Assembly (NCBI GenBank): GCA_010279815.1
Contig: QEOQ01000204.1
Coordinates: forward strand, 1,665,006 to 1,729,005
Direction: 5' to 3'
Source: Brachionus plicatilis
Taxonomy: Eukaryota; Rotifera; Eurotatoria; Ploima; Brachionidae
DNA length: 64,000 nt
The translations under genes and the position numbers were made by a program. Position 1 is the stretch's first letter. The number at the start of each line of letters is the position of its first letter. Below are positions 48,351 through 59,316 of the stretch, one piece after another. Below the pieces are notes generated by a model, which saw only the letters and a program-made list of their open reading frames with translations, searched no databases and was not told where the DNA came from.

Positions 48351-48714
48351 ATTGAAAAAAATTAAAGTTAAATATGATAAAATAAGTAAAAAAAAAACTA
48401 AATGGAATAGAGGGTGTCACTTTTATATTAAATTTATGGTAATTTTAGACGAAATATGGTTTAAAATTAAATTTTAAATTATTTGTTATGTAACTAAATT
48501 AGTAGAAAAAAACTGAATGTTTTCAAATTTATTAAATTCATCGATGTTTTACTAAATATGTAGTATGGTTTACTATTTTTGTGGTTAGATAATATTATTG
48601 CTCTTTTTTATCGAGTGTCAATTTACTGATTAGAAATCAATAATTAATTCAGTAGAATTCTATCATTTGAAACGAAAAGATTTTATCTAAAAGCTTTCCA
48701 ATTTCTAAAGTATA

Positions 48715-49444
48715 CAGTGGTTCTTGCTAAAATGAAATGGTCCGTTCCCGAAAAGGAATGGAATGGGGACGCATTCCATAAAAAACCATTCCCGTTCCGT
48801 TCCATTTCCGTTCCATTTCCATTCCAATTCCATTCCATTCCATTCCACCCGTTCCAACCGTTCCATTCCATTCCAACCGTTCCATTCCATTCCAACCGTT
48901 CCATTCCGTTCCAACCGTTCCATTCCATTCCAACCGTTCCATTCCATTCCAACCGTTCCATTCCATTCCAACCGTTCCATTCCATTCCAACCGTTCCATT
49001 CCATTCCATCCGTTCCATTCGTTTCATCCGTTCCATTCGTTTCATCTGAACGTTTGAAATGGAATGGAACGGATGGAATGGATGGAATGGAATGGAACGG
49101 TTGGAACGGGTGGAATGGAATGGTTGGAATGGAATGGAATGGATGGAATGGATGGAACGGTTGGAATGGAATGGAATGGTTAGAATGGAATGGAATGGAA
49201 CGGATGGAACGGTTGGAACGGGTGGAATGGAATGGAAATGGTTAGAATGGAATGGAATGGAACGGATGGAACGGTTGGAACGGGTGGAATGGAATGGATG
49301 GAATGGATGGAACGGTTGGAATGGAATGGAATTGGAATGGAAATGGAACGGAAATGGAACGGAACGGGAATGGTTTTTTATGGAATGCGTCCCCATTCCA
49401 TTCCTTTTCGGGAACGGACCATTTCATTTTAGCAAGAACCACTG
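48715..49444. mobile_element. Foldback Tc1-like element filled with GGAAT-type pentamers
   Basis: The terminal inverted repeats (cagtggttcttgctaaaatg...) are about 127 bases and match exactly as far as I can read. TA lies on both sides (48713-48714, 49445-49446), the Tc1/mariner TSD. The left half is (ccattccattccaaccgtt)-type, the right half its complement (ggaatggaacggttggaat). The two halves meet near 49050, so the whole 730 bp is a near-palindrome of variant GGAAT pentamers. All long ORFs here (GMEWNGWNG-type or SIPFHPFQP-type) are repeat artefacts in six frames. Confidence 0.93.
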
Positions 49445-49989
49445 TATTTTCAATCAAAATATTCAATTTAATATTGATCGAAGCCTTTTGTGAAGAATAG
49501 TGGCATTCGAAAGCAAAATTTTGAATTAAACAAAAAAATAATCTACAAATACTAATAATATTCTCTAATTTTAAAAAAAGGCAGGGAGAGAAATGTCAAT
49601 AATCTTTTTGTCAATACTAACTTGTAAATTATATTAAATATTTGTAATTTAAATTAAATAATTGTGAATTAAATTAATTTATTGTATATTAAAGCTATAA
49701 ATAAGGATTTTGTCTTTTTTAAAAAAATATTTGTCAATATATAAAAGTAAATGCAAATTAACTATTAAATAATTCTCAATAATATCTGTACTATAAGTAA
49801 ATATCCCATCCCATTGCTTTTCATCGAGATATTTGAAATGATTTGTAATGATTTGAAATGATTGATAAGAAAAAGAAAAGCTTATATACGAAAAAAAATG
49901 GATATTCCAAATCTTGAACAGGAATAAACACAATCATCTAGTTCAGCTCAAGTCCGAAATCCTAAATATTGTAAGTTTTAAACTTTATT

Positions 49990-50223
49990 TTAAATTTCTC
50001 TTAATTTCAAATTTAAGTCGAAATGTTGGCATTCTAAAGAATTTTTACAAATTTGTTTAGAATGGTTGTAAGTTTCTTCTAGTTGGCTCATGCGATAGAG
50101 GAAAAAAGTTCTGTTCTTGTAGAATTGCTGTGACAAAGTACGAAAAAAATAAAAATTTTCTTTACTTGACAAATATTTTTTCACAACTATATTTTTTAAA
50201 TTGACAAAAATAAACAATAACAA
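49990..50223 (-). CDS. Possible small protein or exon, unknown function
   Basis: A 77-codon frame. Its C-terminal half (FYKNRTFFLYRMSQLEETY, then HSKQICKNSLECQHFDLN) is less biased toward Lys/Ile/Phe than chance ORFs nearby and has a C-x6-C pair. The N-terminal part is AT-biased and may be intron. No family recognised. It could equally be a chance ORF. Confidence 0.25.
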   Translation of the reverse strand: MLLFIFVNLKNIVVKKYLSSKENFYFFRTLSQQFYKNRTFFLYRMSQLEETYNHSKQICKNSLECQHFDLNLKLREI

Positions 50224-50991
50224 AACATTTATTTAAATGAAGTTTATTTTTTCAAATTGATTCCTGTATAGCTGACGAATTATCTAGTTTTAATTGACAT
50301 TTATAAATATTAATTGAAAAAATATCATTTTGTCTTAAAAAAATTGTTTGACTAATTTCTAATATTTTTTAATATTAATATTTTTGAATTTTTTGACTAA
50401 AGTTGGTACAGTAAAAAATCAATAAAAATTTAGCAGAAATTAATCAAAATTTATAATTAGCTATTTAAAATCTAAAAAAAAATGAAAAAAAAATCCAAGT
50501 TTAAAAAATATTTCAACTAAACATTTTAAGACAAATGATGACCTTAATTAAAAGAGAGGTGATATGATTTAGCCTTATACACACACAGGTACCTCTGTGT
50601 CACAGCTATATTTTCTACTGTTACTTTTTAAAAAGGATTTGGACAAATGTAGACCAAAAAGTATTTTGGTTTAGAAAATATTTCATAATGTTTATGTTTA
50701 GGTTTAGAAAAATATTTTAAAATTTTTAAACAAATTTCCGTTTATTTGTGAAACTATGATGAAAAATTAAATAAATCCATACTAAAAAGATCAATATATT
50801 GCGTAAGATAAATATCGAGGGATAAAAAAAAAACTCTAAAAGAATCACAGCCAAAATAAACCATAGTTCCTTTTTGTCTTGATTTCATGTTTGCAATAAA
50901 AAATCAGCTTAAAAAAAAACATGCAATTTAAATGAAATTAAAAACGATTTTAAAAAAATCTCAGCTGCAAAAGTTATTTATTTTCTCCAAA

Positions 50992-51701
50992 ATGTTTGGT
51001 AAAAAAACAATTACCATTTTTTTATTTATTTCAGAAATTTCAAAGGTAACTATTATTTCCAAATTTGCATTCTTATTTAATTCACTCGGTTTAGCTTGTT
51101 GGGGGCAAAACTTGTAAATTCTATCCAAGCTATCCAGAATACGGAAATGTTTACTCAGTAGAGTATGAATTTTTTAATATTTTACGGTATAATTTTAAAC
51201 TCTAAGACAAAGGTGCTATTTGGATTGCTGTCCAATTCAATTTCCAAAAACTGCTCAAAGTGCATGTTGTGATAGATCCCTATCTTGGCATTGGATTGTG
51301 TACTTACTTTTTTAAAATAAATATTTAATAAAATTTTATATTATCAACCAAAAGACTGCCGTGTTTTGTTGGGCTATCTATTGTGGCCATAGTAGTAATT
51401 GGGGTATGCATGTATTTAATAACTAGAAAAATTAAAATTCAACCATTAGGTAAAAAATTAAGTATATTTGACCCCTAAATTTATTTTTGCTCCAATGTTA
51501 AATTTAGAAGCAGCACAATCCAATGCTAAACAAGATGTTAATAGCAGAAATAGAGTTTCCAAATGTTCCGACCCTTTTATGATAAATCCAATACCTACAT
51601 ACCAAATACAAACCCAAGATCAAGAAGTAATGCCCTATATCCCAAACAGTACGATCATTTCTAACCGTGGATTTTACATTCAAAATGAGAATATCTATTA
51701 A
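50992..51701 (+). CDS. Cys-rich single-pass membrane protein (Shisa/VOPP1/WBP1-like), 5 exons
   Basis: Exons 50992-51045, 51095-51162, 51207-51299, 51355-51449 and 51508-51701; introns of 49, 44, 55 and 58 bp with matching phases (0, 2, 2, 1); 167 aa. A short signal peptide (MFGKKTITIFLFIS) precedes a Cys-rich ectodomain: CKFYPSYPEYGNVYS, then RCYLDCCPIQFP and ACCDRSLSWHW. A transmembrane helix VGLSIVAIVVIGVCMYLI, a basic stop-transfer RKIKI and a polar cytoplasmic tail follow. The order C...Y..Y..., C...CC..., CC....W, TM matches small Shisa/VOPP1/WBP1-type adaptor proteins, which often act in membrane trafficking. No PPxY motif is present in the tail. An upstream in-frame ATG at 50932 would add 20 residues before the signal peptide and is less likely. 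The third-intron donor (gtactt) is the weakest splice site. Confidence 0.65.
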
Positions 51702-52142
51702 AACTAATTAATAATTAATAATAAATTTACTTTTTTTATGAATCTTTCGGACAAAGCGTCTCTTTAAGCTTGTTTAGCTGCGTATTTGAAGAGAAATTAT
51801 AATTTAAAAAATTGATCAATAAAAACTTTTGAAATATCTAAGTTTTTAATTTCAGAAATTGCTTAAAAATTTTCAATTTCAAAACACAAAACGATTTTTT
51901 TGATCTTTGATTAATGAATCTTAGGGTAAATTTCAAATATTGAACGGAATCAAAAAATTAAAATAACCGATTTATTCAATTTATTGCTCAATCGGAAGCA
52001 TGAAACCCAAATCCGCATTTAAAATTACCTTTTAAAATTAAAAATTGATGCCAATCTAGATGAATCAAGCTCTCTTTGAAAAGGAAACAAATACGTCAAT
52101 AATATTTTCTCAATCGTTAAACCCATAATACTTCAATTTTTA

Positions 52143-52950
52143 TTACCGTAAACCTTTGTCCACTACTCCAAGAACAAACCCCAAATCTTGACTTTGTTCT
52201 ATATGGAACTAATACCATCTAAACCATGTTATAACAATTTTTTTTATTTTATTTGGAACAAACCCCAAATCTTGCTTTTACACTAAGAGTAAGCGCGAAA
52301 GTTCGCTTTTATTCTTAGATAATCTTTGATTATGTTCTAGAACAAACTTAAAGAATTCTTGAACAAATTTTGAAAATAAAAAAAATTAAAAAATTAAGGT
52401 TTTTTCTAATTTTGGTATTAATTCTAAGAGTAAAAGTTAAAAAAAAAATTCGATTTAAATACATAAAATACAGTTTTGAAAAAATTATCGATGCTATTGT
52501 CTAATTATTATAACATTTTCGTCACGAGGTAGCCTTTTTCTACCTCTTTTTTTTGGTGTCATATTATTTGACCCTAAAGTGATTTGGGATTGAGTTTGGT
52601 TCGGTTGTGGGTTCAACTCTGTAAGAGGGTTTCGATGAACAGGTTGCAGCCTTGTTGAATTTGACGTACAAAATTAGAATAAACCTTAATTTTTTAATTT
52701 TTTTTAATTTTTTTTATTTTCAAAATTTGTTCAAGAATTCTTTAAGTTTGTTCTAGAACATATTCAAAGATTATCTAAGAATAAAAGCGAACTTTCGCGC
52801 TTACTCTTAGTGTAAAAACAAGATTTGGGGTTTGTTCCAAATAAAATTAAAAAAATTGCTATAACATGGTTTAGATGGTATTAGTTCCATATAGAACAAA
52901 GTCAAGATTTGGGGTTTGTTCTTGGAGTAGTGGGCAAAGGTTTACGGTAA
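52143..52950. mobile_element. Foldback TIR element carrying a coding fragment
   Basis: Inverted arms of about 270 bases (ttaccgtaaacctttg..., aagaacaaaccccaaatcttg..., ttagataatctttgatt... and complements), nearly identical, surround a 230-bp centre. TA follows the ends on both sides, compatible with a TA target. The centre is GC-richer than the arms and holds the open frame at 52494-52673. Confidence 0.85.
52494..52673 (-). pseudogene. AT-hook-containing coding fragment captured in a foldback element
   Basis: A minus-strand frame of 59 codons with protein-like composition: STRLQPVHRNPLTELNPQPN, SQITLGSNN, then MTPKKRGRKRLPRDENVIII. KKRGRKRLPR resembles an AT-hook or basic nuclear-localisation segment. 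No start signal or complete domain is present, so it looks like a captured host exon rather than a gene. A chance ORF is possible but unlikely given its Pro/Arg content. Confidence 0.45.
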
Positions 52951-53300
52951 TTAATAAAATAAATTAGAAAATAATTAATTTTTTTGTTAAGTAAAAAAGT
53001 AAATAATTTAAATCTAAGCTCATTTTATTGTTATTTTACGCAAAGATATTTAACAGTTTAATGCAATAATTGATTATACAAAAAAATAAAAGTAAATAAT
53101 TAAATAATATTGATAAAATGTAATTAACTAAAAAATAAAACTTTAAAATGTTAATACTTAGAAAAAATAAATCTTAAAATTTTCTCAGAACAAAGTTAAA
53201 ACTAACGTTTATTTAATTTTAAGATTTTTTAAAACTGGAACGCATTTTATTTTATTGTTTACTTAATTTATTGTCCCCTGATTTAACAATAATACTAAAA

Positions 53301-54353
53301 CTAATAATTATATTGATACTGTTGATTGCCTGGAGGATTTGTTATACCATTTGAAGTGTCATCAAAACCAAGCATCGAATTTGTGTTCTCATCCTGGTTA
53401 ATGGAATCCGATTTTACTGAATTCTGGTTGAAAATTCCCGAATTGTTTGGTGTCAAGCTAGATTGAGTGCTATTCAAATGCGCTTTTTGTATGTGATAAG
53501 TCAAGCCTGGCTTGGTCTTGTATTTAATTCCACATCTATCGCACACAAAAGGCTTCTCGTCAGCTAAATTAATAGCATCGCCTTTTTTTCTTGATTTAGA
53601 ACCCTTAACAATATTTAAATTTAAAAAAAATCAATTTAATTACAGTGCCGATTTGACAAGTGGAGTTCTGGTAATTTTACGTAAATTTACGGAAAATTAC
53701 CAGAAATGCACTTGTCAAATAGGCATTAACAAATAAAAGAAAAAAAAATTGTCAACTTTTTTCTTTTTTTTCCTGCTTTCTTCGTAGTCGTTGTCATCCG
53801 AGTCATCATTTTCTTCAAAATCAAGATTTTCATCATGGAATATGTTTGAAATGGTTGCAATCTGTGAGTCTTCGTTATCTGTTTCTTGCTTCAAATATTG
53901 ATTTAGAGATGAGTTTGAGATGCCATTGTCGAGTAAGAAATTATTTTCTTCGTTCTGATTTTTTATACCACTAGAAAAAGAGTAGCCATCATTAGGGTAA
54001 ATGATGTACCGTTTACGCTTAAGCCAACTTCGAATGGGATATTCAATAATGTAATTTTTTTCTGAATCCTGAAACGTTTTTCTTTGATACCTTGAAACTG
54101 AGAATGCATCTTTGGTTTGAGTGATTCTGGTTTGGCTATCAAAAAATGGCGCCCTTGCCTTGCGATCCTTGGTCAAGCTTTGGTTAAAAGAAAAAGAAGC
54201 TAACAACGCTTCTCTGTAAACTTTTTCATTTCTTTTAAATTAAATTCAATTAAATCGATTGAAGCTAAGAGCATAAATTAAATTTTACCCTTTTACTTTA
54301 ACCATGTCATCTTGGGGATCTGGTTTGCACTCGGTCTCTTGAATCGGGTCCAT
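53301..54353 (-). CDS. DPF: d4/DPF (requiem) family protein without PHD fingers, 3 exons
   Basis: d4 proteins (DPF1-3, BAF45) are subunits of SWI/SNF chromatin remodellers. Minus-strand exons: 54353-54289, 54231-53757, 53603-53301; introns of 57 and 153 bp; phases 2 and 0; 280 aa. The N-terminal requiem domain is clear: VYREALL, RAPFFDSQTRITQTKDAF and IIEYPIRSWLKRKR match (Y.EA, LPFLDSQTG.AQ, YPARRWRKKRR). An acidic stretch and a Lys-rich patch follow, then one C2H2 finger, EKPFVCDRCGIKYKTKPGLT-YHIQKAH, the d4-type Kruppel finger. The frame then runs through a Ser/Asn/Gln tail to TAG. The tandem PHD domain that reads acetylated histone H3 in other members is absent here. The second donor (gttgac) is non-consensus, and that intron consists largely of an 84-bp inverted-repeat element. 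Confidence 0.85.
53643..53726. mobile_element. 84-bp hairpin MITE inside the d4 intron
   Basis: Near-perfect inverted repeat: cagtgccgatttgacaagtg...ttctggtaatttt.cgtaaattta against its mirrored complement. It fills more than half of the 153-bp second intron of the d4 gene. The ctggtaattttacgtaaattta core recalls the motifs of the element at 9785-10617. Confidence 0.75.
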
Positions 54354-56229
54354 TTTTATGTTGATTTTATATCTTTTTGGCTAGCGGTGTATTTTCATTT
54401 AAGATAATTTTGTGCGTTTTTTGTGATTGTGAATAAAAAAAATTATATGCTAATAGTTTCATTAAAAATAATTTCTAGGAAATTTTATTTTTTCATTCCC
54501 CTCTTGATGCCTTAGATTATGAAAAATAAACTTAACTTTTAATTTAAAGATTGTTTTTAATTTTTAGCTTAGTAGCTTATCAACATTTACAGGACAAGAA
54601 AACAATTTTAAAAAATAGTCTGCTATTATTCCTTTTGCTTTAAAAATTTTAATTAAAAAGAATTCTTCACTAACCAAAATACAAACTACAATAAAATTAA
54701 TACTTTGAAAAAAAAAAATATGTGTTTTTTGCAAAAAAGCGTCAAAAAACCAAAAGAATTTTATGAATACTTTTATACTAAATTTTAATAAACCAGAAAA
54801 ATTATTAAAACAAAAACCCTTTTACAAAAATAGATTTTTTTAATGTGACCATATAAACTTTAGATTTTTAGATTTATCTATGCATGATATAATAATATTG
54901 GGAATTAACTGAGTAAAAGGAATTTTTTACCTTTATTGGAGAAAATTCAGATAATTTTAGGAATAGTTTCTTAGAAACACTGTAAATACAATTTTCAAAT
55001 AATAAAAAAATTAATGATTTTTTTATATACTTTAAAATTTTAAAGTATAATATTTTAATATTCAAAAAAATTATCAAAAAATTACTCAAATTTAAGTAAA
55101 ATCCATTAACTATTTAACTGCGAATATTCGGTGCTGCCATTTTAAATTTTTTAAGATAATATTTTTAAGTGTTTCAAAATACATTGAAACAATAAAAAAC
55201 CGAATGGTTATTAGGTTTTGAGAAATTCAGAACGAAAGAAGAGAAAAAATTTTGAAAAATCTAAATACTTTTTTTCTTGAATTTCTTAATTAGTATTGTT
55301 TATGCAACATGATGCAACAAACATGGTTACATCAGCTGTCAGAGTCTGGTAAAGATATGAATTTTTTTATGAAAATTCTAAAAATCAAAAGTAAATGTCA
55401 AAATTGAAAGTCAAATTTTACTTGGACTTTTTTCAAGCTCAAGATTTTTATCTTTTTGTCATGTTGTCTTTTAAATGAATTTTGCAAAACCGTAAAAAAA
55501 CTCAAAAAATTAAAAATAAATAGAATTTATCAAATTAATTAAAAAAATTAAAAAAATCAGAATCAATTTTTTTTTAATTTTCAAATTATAAAAATTAATA
55601 AAAACAAACATTTAAAATCGGGTCATATCGACTATGGGATCAAGTGTTCACAACAAAATGTGATGATTGGTATCATGTCATAATGTTGATTTCATTTTTG
55701 TGTTCAAAAGGGACCAATTGCGATCAAAGATTTATTGATTTTAAAAAAAGGTTCACTTTGAAGTTTATTAATATTTATTAATATAAAAAAAAGTTTTTCA
55801 ATCTCGATTATAAAAATTAATTTTAAAAAATTGTATGTTATTTATGTTTCCTAGAAATATTCAATTTCACAAATTTACAACTCCTTTTTCTTTCTTCATA
55901 AAATCAACTAATTTTTTTAGATTTAGTAAAAATAAGTTCTTTAATTTCATATTCAATGCTTGTAGTGTAAAGTTAAATTTAATTTAAATAAATTCAAGTG
56001 TGTAAAAGTGAAACGCATTTTTTTTGTTTTTTTTTTTAATTCAAAATAAATGTATTTGTGAGTAAATTTTAAACTTTTAAATTTTTTATTTTTAATTTTG
56101 TATTGAATCCTAAATTTTGAATATTAAAAAATAGGAGCCGTATCTTAGTCTTTTAAGTCTATAGAGATCAGAATTTAAATGAATAAATAAACTGTTCAAA
56201 AAAATTTTATTTATATATTTTTACAGAAT
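54354..56229. other. AT-rich intergenic DNA
   Basis: Between two minus-strand genes. No ORF of substance and no clear repeat; short ORF 54874-55089 (-) is Lys/Ile/Phe-rich and unconvincing. A small mirrored segment around 55650-55720 was seen but not resolved. Confidence 0.5.
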
Positions 56230-57696
56230 CTAGACGGAAGATAAAAATTCTCTAAAATAGAAAAAAACTAGACAAAAAATAAAATAAAACTTAAATTTAA
56301 CATTGTGACTAAAATTTTTATCAAAATCAAATTCAAAAAATTTTGACGATCCATTTTGATTAAGAACATAACTGTAATAATAAACATAATCCGGCGGATA
56401 CTTGAACTTGGAGCTCATCGTCTTAAGTCCAATTATATCATTTCCATTAATGCCGATCAAATTATTGATATACTTCGAAAGAACATCATTTTTTATTTTT
56501 AAATCATAATTAAAATTTAACTTTAGAGTAATCAACTTCAACGACACAGCATTTTTAACTTTGTAAATGGACCTAAAGCAGGTGCTTTTAAGCAAACTTG
56601 TCTTCAGACCTTCCTCATAATCAATCCAGTACACAAAGTTGTCAAACAAAAAGCTCATAATTGGATTCACAGCCACATGGTTCACCGAATTAGACAAAAA
56701 ATCCGACTTGAGAATAGTCTCAATATTTTTAAGCTTGAAGGCGTCATCTGCAAAGCTGACTCGGTCAATTCGATCATTTAAATAGTCACTCAGATACATT
56801 GAATTAGATTCCGGGTCATACTTTATTCCCATTAACTTTCCGTACCTAAACACTTGTTCATACAAATCATCGACAAAGCTAGTTGAGTGAGCGCTGGTTG
56901 TCTTGTCCATGTCCATGTCATAGTAGTCTTGGTCAAATAAATCAATGAATCTGTAGCTGTTATAGTCCGGAGTGGTAGTTTGTCTTGTCCTTGTTGACTC
57001 CAAAGACGCCCTAAAGTAGTCCACACAAGTCATGTTTATTAAATGGCACAGATTTAAACTCTGATTGTTGCTGATAAAAAAACTTATGTCATTCATGTAA
57101 TTGTCCCTAATCACGCTGATGTATGAGTAGCCGTCACTTGAAAAGGACACTTGGTTCGGAATTAAAATCTGGTGCAAATATTTTGAGGTAAAGTAAGAGC
57201 TGCTTAGTCTGCCTACTGTAAAATACCAATTGTAAGTCTGTGTATTGAATCCGATCCAGTACAGTTTGCGCTTGTGTGGATTGATGTCCAGGCTTAAAAT
57301 TTTGGAATGGTTGCTTTGGTAAACCCTGTTTATTACCCAGTTGGAGGCTATGTTGTACGAAAAATCAAAGTGTTCCATCAGTGAGCTTCTGTTAGTCCCA
57401 AAATTTGTCTTTCGCTTGAGTCGGACCAACTGCGAACCACCATGAGTGTTGGACAGTGTGAAAAAGATGGACCATGTTTTGTTGTCGTAGACAGCATCTT
57501 CGATCCGGTGAGTGCTCTTGTTCAAAGCTAGTTTGAAGATGATGTGTAGAAAATCATTTTCGTAATTCATTTCTTTGGGGTAAATGAGACATACCGAGTC
57601 CAATGTGGTCAACAAAAGTGCATTTGCTTGATCAACTGTTTCGCCTGATGTGCACGCAAGTGAGATCAAAAAAAGAAGAGAAATTTTTGTGTCCAT
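56230..57696 (-). CDS. Secreted or membrane-anchored glycoprotein with YWTD-like beta-propeller
   Basis: Single exon, 488 aa, ATG at 57696-57694. The N-terminus MDTKISLLFLISLACTSG is a signal peptide. Repeated blade-like segments carry YWTD-type motifs: HKRKLYWIGFN (YW at 146-147), SNSMYLSDYLNDRIDRVSF (301-304) and NFVYWIDYEEGLKTSLLK (356-359), each followed by a basic or polar loop as in LDL-receptor class B repeats. At least six N-glycosylation sequons are present (NKS, NRS, NHS, NQS, NMT, NGS). The C-terminus is strongly hydrophobic (FYFIFCLVFFYF), so it may be anchored in the membrane. No LDL-A or EGF modules are seen, so it is not a full LDL receptor relative. A ligand or adhesion role is inferred only from the fold. 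Confidence 0.8.
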   Translation of the reverse strand: MDTKISLLFLISLACTSGETVDQANALLLTTLDSVCLIYPKEMNYENDFLHIIFKLALNKSTHRIEDAVYDNKTWSIFFTLSNTHGGSQLVRLKRKTNFGTNRSSLMEHFDFSYNIASNWVINRVYQSNHSKILSLDINPHKRKLYWIGFNTQTYNWYFTVGRLSSSYFTSKYLHQILIPNQVSFSSDGYSYISVIRDNYMNDISFFISNNQSLNLCHLINMTCVDYFRASLESTRTRQTTTPDYNSYRFIDLFDQDYYDMDMDKTTSAHSTSFVDDLYEQVFRYGKLMGIKYDPESNSMYLSDYLNDRIDRVSFADDAFKLKNIETILKSDFLSNSVNHVAVNPIMSFLFDNFVYWIDYEEGLKTSLLKSTCFRSIYKVKNAVSLKLITLKLNFNYDLKIKNDVLSKYINNLIGINGNDIIGLKTMSSKFKYPPDYVYYYSYVLNQNGSSKFFEFDFDKNFSHNVKFKFYFIFCLVFFYFREFLSSV

Positions 57697-59316
57697 TTGA
57701 AAAAAAAAATATATATATAAATAAATTTATTTTAAATACATTCACTAGAATAAAAAGAAAATATATTTATTTAGCAGCAACTGTTTTTAATTAATAGAAA
57801 CACTTGATGCAAAAATGTAATTTTTATGTTGAGCATTTTTTTTTTGTTATCAGTCAAATATGACCATTAGCAAAAATGCTAAATTCTGACCCGTATTTTG
57901 CTCTACTAACGTTTTTTCTTATCGCTATGCAAAAAGAGAAAAAAATGGAAAAAAAACTTTTACTCTTATCTGATCTATTTGTTGAAATTTACTCAGTTGT
58001 ATATTTTGTTTATTTAAAAGATAACGATTTAAGCTTTTGTAGTAGAGAACTAAACATTTGACTTCAAGTGTTGTTTAGTTAAATTAAAAGCCATTTATTT
58101 AAAATAATGGTCTTTAGATTTGTATGATTTCAAAAGAAAGTTGGCAGTAATTATACTTAAAAGGTTTATTGAAAATATCAGAAATTTTACGCTTTATTTA
58201 AAAGTTAAATTGATTTATTTTCGTTAGTTTAATGAGTCTAGCTTAAATTAAACAGAATAGGAATTTCAATGTTTGTTTTTTTTAAATGTTCTGTTTGAGA
58301 TTAAGTTTTTATTTTATTTTTAAATAAAAAGTGATTTGATTAAAGACTATCAAATAATTGTTTTTTTTATTCTATATGCATTTGGTCAATTTAAAGTTTA
58401 TTGAATGTCCAGAGTTAAAATTTGCGAATGATTAATTTAAAGAAAGTCTAAGAAATTATTTTATAGTCAAGCCTCAAGGACAAAAGATTAATATTTAGAG
58501 AAAAAAAATTATAAATTTTTTACAAAATAGAGTAAAAATACGATTTAAATATAATCCAAAAAAAGGTTTTTAAAAATCTCAATTATTGCATAAAAAATTA
58601 TTCAGGTATAAAAGTCTACTTTTTAAATAAAGCTTTTGATAAATCATTTAAAATTCTAAACAAAAATAAAAAATATTATTCTATAAAATTAAAATTTACT
58701 GAAAATTAAATTTTTTTACAAAAAATCACCTTTTATACAGTCTATGACATTATTTTATGTAAACTTATGCAATAAAATATAAAAAAATGTAAAATTTCAA
58801 GTTGTCAAAAAAGCTAAAAAAAATTTCCCATCTTAATTAAAAGTTGATTTAACTAAGTAGATTCAAAATAGCTTAATACAAAACTTTTTATTTTCAAAAT
58901 TGCTAAATCATAAAAATCTAACATTTTTTCTAATTGTTTTATTTTTTTGTTTATTTGAAATAAAATTGAAAGTGTTGAAATTGAAGATTTGAGACTATTT
59001 AAAATTTGTTAAAGGACTAATAAATAATTCAAAATATCAAAAAAAAATTTTTCGCAACTTCATTTTGATGGCTATTACTATAGACAAAATGGCCCTCTAA
59101 ATAAAAAAGTTATATTTAATTGACGCTGCGTAAAAACTTGATGTAAAGCAACTTGTCAAACGTATAGTAATTGTGTTGGTGAAAATGTTTTATTATTTTT
59201 TTTAAAGATCAACAACGAAATTTATCATACAGCTTGTCCTATTAAAATTAAAACTATGGAACGAAAAAGAAAAACTGCTGAAAAAGAATTTTGCATTTTT
59301 AAATTCATAATCAGTG
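57697..59316. other. AT-rich intergenic DNA
   Basis: No gene or clear repeat seen. It includes the upstream region of the minus-strand glycoprotein gene. Degraded MULE sequence may extend leftward to about 59050. Confidence 0.5.

Noticed and set aside
48683..49500. Many long ORFs on both strands, GMEWNGWNG- and SIPFHPFQP-type
   Set aside because: They arise from the pentamer repeat, which lacks stops in all six frames; they are not genes.
57876..58061. 61-codon + strand ORF
   Set aside because: Low-complexity Leu/Phe/Lys-rich composition, no motif, no splice context.
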